Of a stretch of DNA of 5,408 nt, positions 1-5,408 are shown in pieces; the first letter of the stretch is position 1; the number at the start of each line of letters is the position of its first letter. The DNA comes from Opitutia bacterium (GTDB lineage Bacteria; Verrucomicrobiota; Verrucomicrobiia; Opitutales; JANYEO01): the NCBI GenBank assembly GCA_025363025.1, contig JANYEO010000104.1, positions 2,501 through 7,908 on the forward strand, given 5' to 3'. The notes beneath the pieces are model-generated. The model saw only the letters and a list, made by a program, of their open reading frames with translations. It was not told the origin of the DNA and did not search any database. The position numbers were made by a program, and so were the translations under genes.

Positions 1-570
1 TGCGAAAATTGTCATGTCATCACACATCCCATGTCCGGAAGAAACAGCCGGCCCTGCACTGAACTTGAATGTTTTGAAACTGCAATAATACCCGAAAAGA
101 CTAAAAAATTCACAGGATGGAAAGCCTTAAAAATGCTGCTGGAGAAAAGGCCTATGGACGTTTCACAGGAACCCAATCAAGGCTTCATAGACAGCATTCA
201 TCTGGCTTTAGCAGAACCCATTCGCGTTTGTATAGAAGAAACAGGGGCCTACCCGCATGAAATAGGACTCATGCAAGAAGTCGTTTCTGTTTCAAAAATA
301 CAGATGTCAAACTATCAAACAGCTCATAAAACACTTGATAATGCTATCAACGATATTGTTTCAATCATGCCTGCAGGCATTGCCGAAGCAGAACTTCAAA
401 GACTAAAAGCGCTTAAACGCCAAATATCCCAGTGGCAAGAAATAGATACACTGGAAGCTTACGCAGAAATGTTTAACAACTATCAATTAATGTACGATCC
501 AGGTGCACTCACAAAACATCACCTGCCTTATTACTTCAACGGCAGCTTGATTTGGCCAAACTTAGAATAA
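1..570 (+). CDS. Hypothetical protein, probably 5'-truncated by the window edge
   Basis: I do not recognise this protein. The frame is open from base 1 to the TAA at 568-570, so the gene probably begins outside the window. The first ATG inside is at 31 and would give 179 residues, but no Shine-Dalgarno sequence or promoter is visible before it. The ten upstream codons read CENCHVITHP, which adds two cysteines and a histidine to C18 and C24 of the open frame (PCTELEC). A small metal-binding knuckle at the N-terminal side is therefore possible (inference only). The rest has no predicted membrane segment or signal peptide. Its middle and end (from about IDSIHLALAEPIR onward) look mostly alpha-helical and soluble, ending in an aromatic-rich tail (YYFNGSLIWPNLE). 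Codon use is A-rich compared with feoB, and a strong hairpin follows 19 bases after the stop. It is a real gene by length, amino-acid composition and terminator placement; its function is unknown. Confidence 0.7.
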   Translation, partial: CENCHVITHPMSGRNSRPCTELECFETAIIPEKTKKFTGWKALKMLLEKRPMDVSQEPNQGFIDSIHLALAEPIRVCIEETGAYPHEIGLMQEVVSVSKIQMSNYQTAHKTLDNAINDIVSIMPAGIAEAELQRLKALKRQISQWQEIDTLEAYAEMFNNYQLMYDPGALTKHHLPYYFNGSLIWPNLE

Positions 571-588
571 GCGCCAAGCTATAAAAGC

Positions 589-638
589 TCAATGATAAAG
601 CCACCGCAGGATGCATACCGCGGTGGCTTTATCATTGA
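589..638. terminator. Long perfect hairpin, likely intrinsic (possibly bidirectional) terminator
   Basis: Bases 589-607 and 620-638 are perfectly complementary (19 bp), with a 12-base loop whose ends (GG/CC) can add two more pairs. The core GCCACCGC / GCGGTGGC is GC-rich. It is flanked inside the stem by AATGATAAA on the left and TTTATCATT on the right, so each strand reads a GC stem followed by a short T-rich stretch. It lies 19 bases after the stop of the first gene and well before feoA, which fits a terminator insulating the feo operon. There is no long pure T tract, so termination efficiency is uncertain. Confidence 0.75.
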
Positions 639-676
639 ATGACTTGTCTTTCGTATTGACAAACTAGTCCCCGCAA

Positions 677-693
677 TTGAAACTCAGTCTCAA
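677..693. promoter_or_regulatory. Candidate operator: 17-bp interrupted palindrome over the feoA -35
   Basis: The sequence TTGAAACTCAGTCTCAA is an inverted repeat about a central C. Seven of eight base pairs match, and the only mismatch is at the fifth position of each half. It overlaps the proposed -35 box, where a repressor would block RNA polymerase. Feo operons are commonly repressed by Fur or DtxR-family iron regulators. This repeat does not obviously match the E. coli Fur box, so the regulator is not named. Confidence 0.4.
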
Positions 694-705
694 CTGCGTT
701 ATTAA
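677..705 (+). promoter_or_regulatory. Candidate feoA promoter
   Basis: A -35-like TTGAAA (677-682, five of six bases to consensus) is followed after 17 bases by a -10-like TATTAA (700-705, four of six). Transcription would begin near 712 and give a leader of only about 15 bases before the feoA ATG at 727. A perfect TTGACA at 656-661 lies upstream, but no good -10 box is found 16-18 bases after it (GAAACT at 679 is the best). TAAAAT at 703-708 is an alternative -10, but it would need a 20-base spacer from TTGAAA. Assigned by motif only. Confidence 0.4.
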
Positions 706-706
706 A

Positions 707-725
707 ATACAAAAAAACTTTGTAT
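707..725. promoter_or_regulatory. 7-5-7 inverted repeat abutting the feoA start codon
   Basis: ATACAAA (707-713) and TTTGTAT (719-725) are perfect inverted copies separated by AAAAC, ending one base before the feoA ATG. The 19-bp span and AT-richness would suit a metalloregulator operator lying over the transcription start. As RNA it would form only a weak A/U hairpin in front of the start codon, where no Shine-Dalgarno sequence is present. Which of the two roles applies, if either, cannot be told from sequence alone. Confidence 0.35.
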
Positions 726-726
726 C

Positions 727-969
727 ATGAATACTTTCCTCCCACTTTCTGAGCTTAAAATTGGCCAATGGGGCATTATCGATCGCTTTTTAGAAGGCGC
801 AGCGTCCGGTATTCGTGTACGTTTCCAGGAATTAGGTCTCACTCCCGGCACCCTTATACAGCTCATGCGCTTTGCTCCTTGCGGAGGTCCTATCCAGCTA
901 CGAGTGGGTGAAGCTTTTCTGGCTTTACGTAAGGGAGAGGCCTGCCTCCTTCAAGTACGCCTAGCATAG
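727..969 (+). CDS. feoA: Ferrous iron transport protein FeoA
   Basis: A small cytosolic SH3-like protein that works with FeoB in Fe2+ uptake; FeoA is thought to bind or modulate the FeoB cytosolic domain. The 80-residue length is typical of the family. Family hallmarks are visible: an N-terminal LPLSELKIGQ segment, then the central ELGLTPGT turn (about residues 35-42), then APCGGPIQLRVGEAFLALRKGEA (about 50-72), which forms the last strands of the barrel. The ATG at 727 is the only possible start, because the frame upstream meets a TAA at 703-705 without another start codon. No Shine-Dalgarno sequence is seen. feoB begins 16 bases after the stop, so the two are surely co-transcribed. Cys51 in the APCGG loop is a small oddity, as this position is often non-cysteine. 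Confidence 0.95.
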   Translation: MNTFLPLSELKIGQWGIIDRFLEGAASGIRVRFQELGLTPGTLIQLMRFAPCGGPIQLRVGEAFLALRKGEACLLQVRLA

Positions 970-985
970 CTGTTAGCTCCCGTAA

Positions 986-3076
986 ATGGACGCTTTACAA
1001 GCGGGCTCCACCGAGCCCTCAACCTTTGCTTTAGTAGGCAACCCGAATGCAGGGAAGACCACTCTGTTTAATCAATTAACAGGCCTGCGGCAAAAAGTGG
1101 GTAATTACGCTGGTGTAACGGTAGAAAAAAAAGAAGGCACCTGTTTTTCGCAACATGGCCACCCTTTAAATTTAATCGATTTACCAGGTGTTTACAGCTT
1201 GGCTTCTAACTCTCCCGATGAAGCCATTACGCGTAAAGTCCTCCTAGGGCACGAGCCCGGCACCCCCCGTCCACATGCCATTCTAGCCATTGTCGACGCT
1301 TCACTTTTAGACCGGCATCTCTATTTAGTCCTTCGGCTCCTTGAGTTAGGTCAACCCACTATTGTGGTGCTTAACATGATAGATGTTGCAGAAAACAAAG
1401 GCCTCAAAATCGATATTAGCGGTCTTTCTCATCTCTTAGGCACCCCAGTTGTTGCTGTACAAGCAACCCAGCCAAAATCACTGCTTCCCCTTCGGCTCGC
1501 TATGAGCCGGCTTTTAACGACGCCACCGGCTCACGCCCTACTAACGATTGACGAACTTGCAGAACCACTCCAAGCACTCGCCACTTATGGAGTCACCCAT
1601 CGTGGCCTAAGCCCAAAAATAGCAGAGTCCGAGGCCCTACTATGCTTATCAGCCCCCGCAAGTTGCCCTTTTTATCCTCAAAATAAGCAGTGGGTTACGC
1701 TACTAGAAGCTTACCGCTCGCAGCTTCATACTCACTGCCCCCATTGGAGGGACACGCTTATTAATCGGCGCTATGCCCAAGTTGCCGGCATTTGCGAACG
1801 CACCATCACTCGCGCCGCAGGTATTCCTAAAACAACCCTAACAGAACGTATCGACTCTTTGGCGCTACATCCTCTATGGGGAGGCCTAGGCCTCCTGTTA
1901 ATCTTGGGGGTTTTATTTTATATCATTTTTGCCGTAGCCGAAATCCCCAAAGGCTGGATCGAAGGGGGTCTGGCGGCACTAGGTGATTACGGAGAAGGCC
2001 TATTGCCCGTAGGCGAACTCCGCAGCCTCGTCGTCCACGGCATCATTGCAGGTGTAGGCGGCATTCTTGCTTTTCTCCCGCAAATTCTTCTACTCTTTCT
2101 CGGTATTGGTCTTCTTGAATCTAGCGGATACCTAGCACGGGCAACTTTTATTTTAGATAGGCCTATGCAACGAGTAGGCCTCCAGGGGCGCTCGTTTATT
2201 CCCTTTCTTAGCTCCTATGCATGTGCCATTCCAGGCATTATGGCAACACGTACTATCGAGTCCACGGCAGACCGCTTGGCCACTATTTTTATCGCCCCTT
2301 GGGCCAGTTGCTCTGCACGTTTGCCCGTATATTTAGTGATGCTCGGCGTCATGAGCCCCACTATCAATAATTCGCCTTTTTTAAAAGCGACATGCTTGCT
2401 AGGCCTTTATTTACTAGGGACTTTCTCCGCCTTTGCCATGGCCTGGCTGCTCCGTAGCTCTTTATTAAAAGGCGAAACCGGCCCCACTATTATCGAACTC
2501 CCCCTCTATCGCCGCCCCGTCCTAAGCTTTGTTTTATGGGAGATGTGGCTGCGAGCAAAGCTCTTTGTGGTGCGCGCCGGCACAGTCATCTTGGGCCTAT
2601 CCATTGTATTATGGTACGCGCTTAGCCATCCTATTCTTCCAGACGCAAACCCAGCCGCCCAACTAGCCGGAAGTTACGCCGGTCAATTCGGTCATTTAAT
2701 AGAACCTCTATTAAGCCCCCTAGGCTTCGACTGGCGGATTGCCATTGGCCTCATCGCCTCTTTTGCCGCCCGCGAAGTATTCGTCAGCACCATGGCCATC
2801 ATCTATGGCGTCGGCACCGCGACTGAGGTTGGATTAGAAGCCGCTTTACGCACGCATACTAACAGCGCAGGCCTCAACACCTTCACGCCGCTTGTGTGCG
2901 TCAGCTTGCTCGTCTTTTTTGTGTATGCCATGCAATGCGTCAGTACACTCGCGATTGTCCGCAGGGAGACAAACTCCTGGCGTTGGCCCATTTTCCAGCT
3001 CATTGCCATGACAGCCATCGCCTACCTAGCCTCATTAATCGTCTACCAAGGCGGGCAGCTCCTTGGCCTCTCTTGA
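986..3076 (+). CDS. feoB: Ferrous iron transporter FeoB (G-protein-coupled Fe2+ permease)
   Basis: Inner-membrane Fe2+ permease with an N-terminal cytosolic GTPase domain. G1 is GNPNAGKT (residues 18-25), G2 lies in YAGVTVE (41-47), G3 is DLPG (65-68) and G4 is NMID (130-133). The usual G5 Ser/Thr-Ala reads as VQAT (158-161), a less standard form. A helical spacer (about 190-290) ends in RRYAQVAGICERT before the membrane part, which starts near 297. The pore hallmarks are all present: FLPQILLLF (363-371), ESSGYLARA (378-386), YACAIPGIMATR with Cys413, WASCSARLPVY with Cys442, AAREVFVSTM (594-603) and AMQCVSTLAIVRRET with Cys651. At 696 residues it is shorter than the 773-residue E. coli protein but within the family range, and no frameshift is evident. 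The start at 986 is forced by a TAA at 983-985. The stop shares its last base with the next start codon. Confidence 0.97.
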   Translation: MDALQAGSTEPSTFALVGNPNAGKTTLFNQLTGLRQKVGNYAGVTVEKKEGTCFSQHGHPLNLIDLPGVYSLASNSPDEAITRKVLLGHEPGTPRPHAILAIVDASLLDRHLYLVLRLLELGQPTIVVLNMIDVAENKGLKIDISGLSHLLGTPVVAVQATQPKSLLPLRLAMSRLLTTPPAHALLTIDELAEPLQALATYGVTHRGLSPKIAESEALLCLSAPASCPFYPQNKQWVTLLEAYRSQLHTHCPHWRDTLINRRYAQVAGICERTITRAAGIPKTTLTERIDSLALHPLWGGLGLLLILGVLFYIIFAVAEIPKGWIEGGLAALGDYGEGLLPVGELRSLVVHGIIAGVGGILAFLPQILLLFLGIGLLESSGYLARATFILDRPMQRVGLQGRSFIPFLSSYACAIPGIMATRTIESTADRLATIFIAPWASCSARLPVYLVMLGVMSPTINNSPFLKATCLLGLYLLGTFSAFAMAWLLRSSLLKGETGPTIIELPLYRRPVLSFVLWEMWLRAKLFVVRAGTVILGLSIVLWYALSHPILPDANPAAQLAGSYAGQFGHLIEPLLSPLGFDWRIAIGLIASFAAREVFVSTMAIIYGVGTATEVGLEAALRTHTNSAGLNTFTPLVCVSLLVFFVYAMQCVSTLAIVRRETNSWRWPIFQLIAMTAIAYLASLIVYQGGQLLGLS
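1880..1895. repeat. 16-bp perfect palindrome inside feoB
   Basis: GGAGGCCTAGGCCTCC reads the same on both strands and contains two overlapping-phase AGGCCT hexamers (1882-1887 and 1888-1893). It encodes Gly-Gly-Leu-Gly-Leu at the start of the first FeoB membrane segment, so coding constraint may explain part of it. It lies about 17 codons after the end of the spacer motif and has no recognised function. Confidence 0.5.
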
Positions 3077-3252
3077 TGAACGATTTCATACAGACAATCA
3101 TCACCCACCTATGTGTCATGATTGCCAGTCTAGCCCTATTAGTCGGGTTTTGGAAAAAACAAAAACGCGCCTTCACAGCTAAAACCGGTTGTGGCGGTGG
3201 CTGTGGCTGTATTAAAAAAAGCGCGAACAAGGGCCTGCTGCTAAGAAAATAA
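3076..3252 (+). CDS. FeoB-associated Cys-rich membrane protein
   Basis: A 58-residue protein matching the family of small proteins encoded directly after feoB. An N-terminal membrane helix (about residues 5-25) is followed by a basic stretch (KKQKR, 27-31), which predicts a cytosolic C-terminus. The cysteine cluster CGGGCGC follows (Cys39, Cys43, Cys45), then a Lys-rich tail. Its cysteines could bind or hand over metal near the FeoB pore; that role is inferred from family and context, not shown. The ATG at 3076 overlaps the feoB TGA by one base (TGATG), which implies coupled translation. A longer in-frame opening back to 2896 exists, but it would lie inside feoB. A fourth cysteine, Cys13, lies in the membrane helix. 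There is no clear ribosome binding site, so expression may depend on ribosomes finishing feoB. Confidence 0.88.
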   Translation: MNDFIQTIITHLCVMIASLALLVGFWKKQKRAFTAKTGCGGGCGCIKKSANKGLLLRK

Positions 3253-3302
3253 GCCATCTCCGACTAATTACGGGCGAAGCAACCATGTGCAGTTCAGCGG
3301 TC

Positions 3303-4124
3303 TTAGGCAGCCGGCTTTTCGACAATTAAGTGTGCTTTTACAAAGCGGCGAATAGTCACCAGCCCGGCGTCTAACTCTGCTGCGTCGCGCATGCGTTCAG
3401 TTGCGCCATGAGCAGTTGCTTCAAATCCAGTTATAGGTAAATTTAAGTCCCGGGTTACATCCTGAACAATGAAGCGGTTATCAGGCAATTGATCGACTAA
3501 AACAACATAATCATTAGCGGTAATAGGACCATGAATGCCCTTGTAATGCTCACGTAAGGCAACGGCACTTTTAGCAGGCACATTAGGTTCTCCTTCTACA
3601 GTAATTTCTACGCGAAAAGCTTCTCGCGGAACAAACTCCACTGCACTCTTAAACGGTTTTCCGTTAATAATAAGGTCCAAATGATCAATCAGGTGTTGGT
3701 TGCGGGTATTATCATTGCGAGAGCAAACAAGAATATAAGTAGCAATCGTGTGGTTATTTAAGGCCATAAGGCCTTCGATAAAAGTTTTAATAGCAGGCCG
3801 AATAACACTTATTTCTTCGACCACTATTGCATCAATATCAACTGCTAGTATTTTTAATTTAGTAGCAAAAATATCTTGTTGGGGATCCTGATAAAGATGA
3901 TAAAATTTAGGACTGACCGCCTTGTATGTTGTAAAAGTTAAGTGTTGAACAGTGTAGCCTTCTTGCTCAAGGGTTTTTTCAAGCAGGGTATTACCGGGTA
4001 CAATACGATCCATAACGGTATTATCTATATCTAACATAATAAATAAACGCGGATCCCCATTACATCCAAAAAGAGAGCGCGTAACGCAAACAAAGAACAG
4101 TGTTACGATTAAAAATAATTTCAT
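3303..4124 (-). CDS. HAD-fold hydrolase-like protein with an export signal (DUF2608-like)
   Basis: A 273-residue protein with all four haloacid dehalogenase signatures: motif I DIDNT (Asp32, nucleophile; Asp34, acid/base), motif II Ser135 in ILVCSRN, motif III Lys185 in VPAKSAVAL, and motif IV VDQLPDN (Asp211, Asp215). This points to a Mg2+-dependent phosphatase-type enzyme; the substrate is unknown. Overall it resembles the poorly described DUF2608 HAD group, a tentative match from memory. Residues 1-20 (MKLFLIVTLFFVCVTRSLFG) form a signal peptide. It is followed at once by Cys21, so lipoprotein processing is possible, although Phe at -2 is unusual for a lipobox. Export would place the enzyme in the periplasm or on the envelope. 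I chose ATG 4124: a TTG at 4139 would add MICLT before the signal and looks less likely. No Shine-Dalgarno sequence is seen. The gene is less GC-rich than feoB, converges on the feo operon and follows the permease by 74 bases. Confidence 0.82.
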   Translation of the reverse strand: MKLFLIVTLFFVCVTRSLFGCNGDPRLFIMLDIDNTVMDRIVPGNTLLEKTLEQEGYTVQHLTFTTYKAVSPKFYHLYQDPQQDIFATKLKILAVDIDAIVVEEISVIRPAIKTFIEGLMALNNHTIATYILVCSRNDNTRNQHLIDHLDLIINGKPFKSAVEFVPREAFRVEITVEGEPNVPAKSAVALREHYKGIHGPITANDYVVLVDQLPDNRFIVQDVTRDLNLPITGFEATAHGATERMRDAAELDAGLVTIRRFVKAHLIVEKPAA

Positions 4125-4142
4125 TGTTAAGCAAATCAACAG

Positions 4143-4169
4143 TTTATAAGCGAAAATTAATTAAACCAA
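4143..4169 (-). promoter_or_regulatory. Weak candidate promoter for the HAD-like gene
   Basis: On the minus strand, TTGGTT (4164-4169) is followed after 15 bases by TATAAA (4143-4148, five of six to the -10 consensus). The spacer is short and the -35 is poor. A start of transcription about 12 bases before the ATG at 4124 would give a near-leaderless message. The alternative is read-through from the upstream permease gene, since no terminator is visible in this 74-base gap. Confidence 0.28.
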
Positions 4170-4198
4170 CAGCAAGCGTACATTCTGCCATAGAACTC

Positions 4199-5408
4199 TT
4201 ACTCTAATGGCCAAAACATAGGCACCAGTAAAAGCGTAATCACTGCATACCCGACATTAAGGGGCCAACCAATACGCAAAAAATCCCGAAACCGATAATT
4301 ACCCACCCCGTAGACATAGGTATGCGTTTGATACCCGGTGGGAATCATAAAACCAGCAGACGAAGCAATACAGGCCGCAATCACAAAGGGACGCGGAGCC
4401 ATCCCAACAGCTTCTGCAAGCTTGATCGCCAAAGGTCCCATAAGGATAATCGTCGCATTATTCGAGAGCAGTTCCGTTAAGCATACTGTACCCACATAAA
4501 CCCCTCCAAGAAGACAATAAGGCGCCCAGGCTGCGGGAATCGTGCTTTGCGTAAAGCTCACCCAATGCATAGCCACAGTATGGGCAAAACCCGTTTTCTC
4601 CATCGCCATACCCAGGCCTAACATCCCATACAGCAAACTCAGTACCCGCCAATCAATCGCCGCATACGCTTCTTTAAGGGGAATTGTTTTACACACTAGC
4701 AAAAGGCCAAGGGCTATCATCATAACTCCCACAATAGGCACCACATCCAAAGCGGCCGCGATCACAATACCTGCCAAAATAGCCAACACCCACGGTTGCT
4801 TCGCTCGCGCATTATCCGAGGGCAACGTTGTTCGTTCCAGTAAATGCAAATCACCGGAACGGTTCAAACTACTCAGTGCAACAGTCGTCCCAATCAGTAG
4901 CAACATATCCCCAAAACAAAGCGGGCGCTGCGCATGGCCAGCCCGAATATCCTCCCCCTTGCGTCGCACTCCCAAAAACACTAAACGGTACAAAGGATTA
5001 CGATTTAACTCCGAAATAGTTTGCCCCACTAAAGCAGACGTTGGCCCCACTACACCTTCAACCACCCGCCCTTCACGTGCAGCAATCTGAGTCAGGTCTA
5101 TGCCCTCTAAACGTGGAAAGCAAAACCCTTCGAGCCGGTGGGCCTCCAAAAAGCCAGCCGCCTCACACGACAGCAAAATAGCATCCCCTGCTTGTAATAT
5201 AATCTCCCCTTGCCCCACTTCAATCACAGCCTCACCCCGCACAATCTCCAATACCCCTACCCCCCGTATTTTCAACAACCCCGTCTCAATTAACGCCATC
5301 CCAATAAAAGGCGACCCCCAGGCCACCTGCGCTTCAGTCAAATAACAGGCTCCCTTTTCTTCAATCATCGAAGACCCCGCAGAACGATTAGCCGGCAACA
5401 ACTTATCC
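4199..5408 (-). CDS. SLC13/DASS-family permease with two RCK_C (TrkA_C) domains, N-terminus outside window
   Basis: The C-terminal 402 residues of a secondary transporter. The reading frame is open to the window edge, and such proteins are usually about 600 residues, so roughly the first 200 (the N-terminal membrane half) lie outside. The visible part begins DKLLPANRS, as is common right after that half. Two RCK_C-like domains follow (about residues 22-95 and 113-182). The second is typical, with VVGPTSALVGQTISEL, then YRLVFLGVRRKGEDI, then FGDMLLLIG. Membrane helices then run from about 204 to the end. They include the LTELLSNNAT motif (about 310-319) and GFMIPTGYQTHTYVYG (352-367), the paired ion/substrate-site signatures of the family. 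Relatives carry sulfate, phosphate or dicarboxylates with Na+; the substrate cannot be read here. RCK_C domains are seen in the sulfate-carrying algal and cyanobacterial relatives. QTH replaces the more usual QTN. Confidence 0.9.
   Translation of the reverse strand, partial: DKLLPANRSAGSSMIEEKGACYLTEAQVAWGSPFIGMALIETGLLKIRGVGVLEIVRGEAVIEVGQGEIILQAGDAILLSCEAAGFLEAHRLEGFCFPRLEGIDLTQIAAREGRVVEGVVGPTSALVGQTISELNRNPLYRLVFLGVRRKGEDIRAGHAQRPLCFGDMLLLIGTTVALSSLNRSGDLHLLERTTLPSDNARAKQPWVLAILAGIVIAAALDVVPIVGVMMIALGLLLVCKTIPLKEAYAAIDWRVLSLLYGMLGLGMAMEKTGFAHTVAMHWVSFTQSTIPAAWAPYCLLGGVYVGTVCLTELLSNNATIILMGPLAIKLAEAVGMAPRPFVIAACIASSAGFMIPTGYQTHTYVYGVGNYRFRDFLRIGWPLNVGYAVITLLLVPMFWPLE

Noticed and set aside
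1..15. CxxCH heme-c binding motif at the start of the first open frame
   Set aside because: The residues CENCH fit the heme-c pattern, but they lie at the window edge with no visible signal peptide and no other cytochrome feature. One match is not enough.
656..684. Perfect TTGACA at 656-661 as the main feo -35 box
   Set aside because: The position 17 bases downstream is GAAACT, a poor -10. The pair TTGAAA/TATTAA downstream is better spaced. It is kept only as an alternative.
1124..1131. A8 run in feoB as a phase-variable slippage site
   Set aside because: It encodes the conserved VEKKEG segment in frame. Eight A residues are common in Lys codons and nothing else supports phase variation.
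2896..3252. 118-residue version of the Cys-rich gene
   Set aside because: The extra 60 codons lie in a second frame of feoB's conserved C-terminus. The ATG at 3076, coupled to the feoB stop, gives the family-typical length.
2803..3257. Two minus-strand open frames across the feoB end
   Set aside because: They are antisense to feoB and the Cys-rich gene, with biased composition and no recognisable features.
3253..3302. Terminator between the converging feo and HAD genes
   Set aside because: I found no convincing stem followed by T residues in this 50-base gap. Only the short palindrome AGCCGGCT at about 3308-3315 is near, and it lies within the HAD coding end.
4542..5090. 182-residue + strand open frame
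   Set aside because: It lies wholly antisense to the conserved permease, has a low-complexity Pro/Ser/Thr/Lys composition and no domain, so it is a shadow.
4199..5401. TTG at 5401 as the permease start
   Set aside because: The frame continues open to the edge (Asp-Lys before it), and the visible protein lacks the N-terminal membrane half that the family always has, so the true start is beyond the window.

Overview
The window carries a complete ferrous-iron uptake operon (feoA, feoB and a small FeoB-associated Cys-rich membrane protein) on the + strand. It faces two minus-strand genes: a HAD-fold protein with an export signal, and an SLC13-type permease with RCK_C domains that runs off the right edge. 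At the left edge is the 3' part, or possibly the whole, of an unrecognised + strand gene. The organism looks bacterial, with moderate GC (about 45-50% by eye). The FeoB sequence and the apparent signal peptide on the HAD protein fit a Gram-negative host. HAD-like proteins of this style (compare DUF2608) are common in host-associated groups such as Legionellales, Chlamydiae and Dependentiae. That is only a weak hint, and I cannot assign a taxon from this window.

Layout: 1-570 unknown ORF, open at the left edge; 589-638 a 19-bp perfect hairpin, most likely its terminator; 640-726 the feo promoter region, with two inverted repeats that are candidate operators; 727-969 feoA; 986-3076 feoB; 3076-3252 the Cys-rich protein, whose start codon shares one base with the feoB stop; 3253-3302 a short convergent gap with nothing recognisable; 3303-4124 the HAD-fold gene (minus); 4125-4198 a 74-bp gap with a weak promoter candidate; 4199-5408 the C-terminal two thirds or so of the permease (minus).

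FeoB is the inner-membrane Fe2+ permease with a cytosolic G domain. FeoA is its small SH3-like cytosolic partner. The Cys-rich protein probably sits at the membrane beside the FeoB pore. The three are arranged for co-transcription and probably for coupled translation. The permease and the HAD gene point the same way and could be co-transcribed, but no functional link between them is visible. No complete mobile element, CRISPR array, tRNA or rRNA was seen. Most starts lack a clear Shine-Dalgarno sequence. The most interesting unexplained signals are the two inverted repeats in front of feoA, the uncharacterised first gene, and a marked excess of the hexamer AGGCCT centred on feoB.
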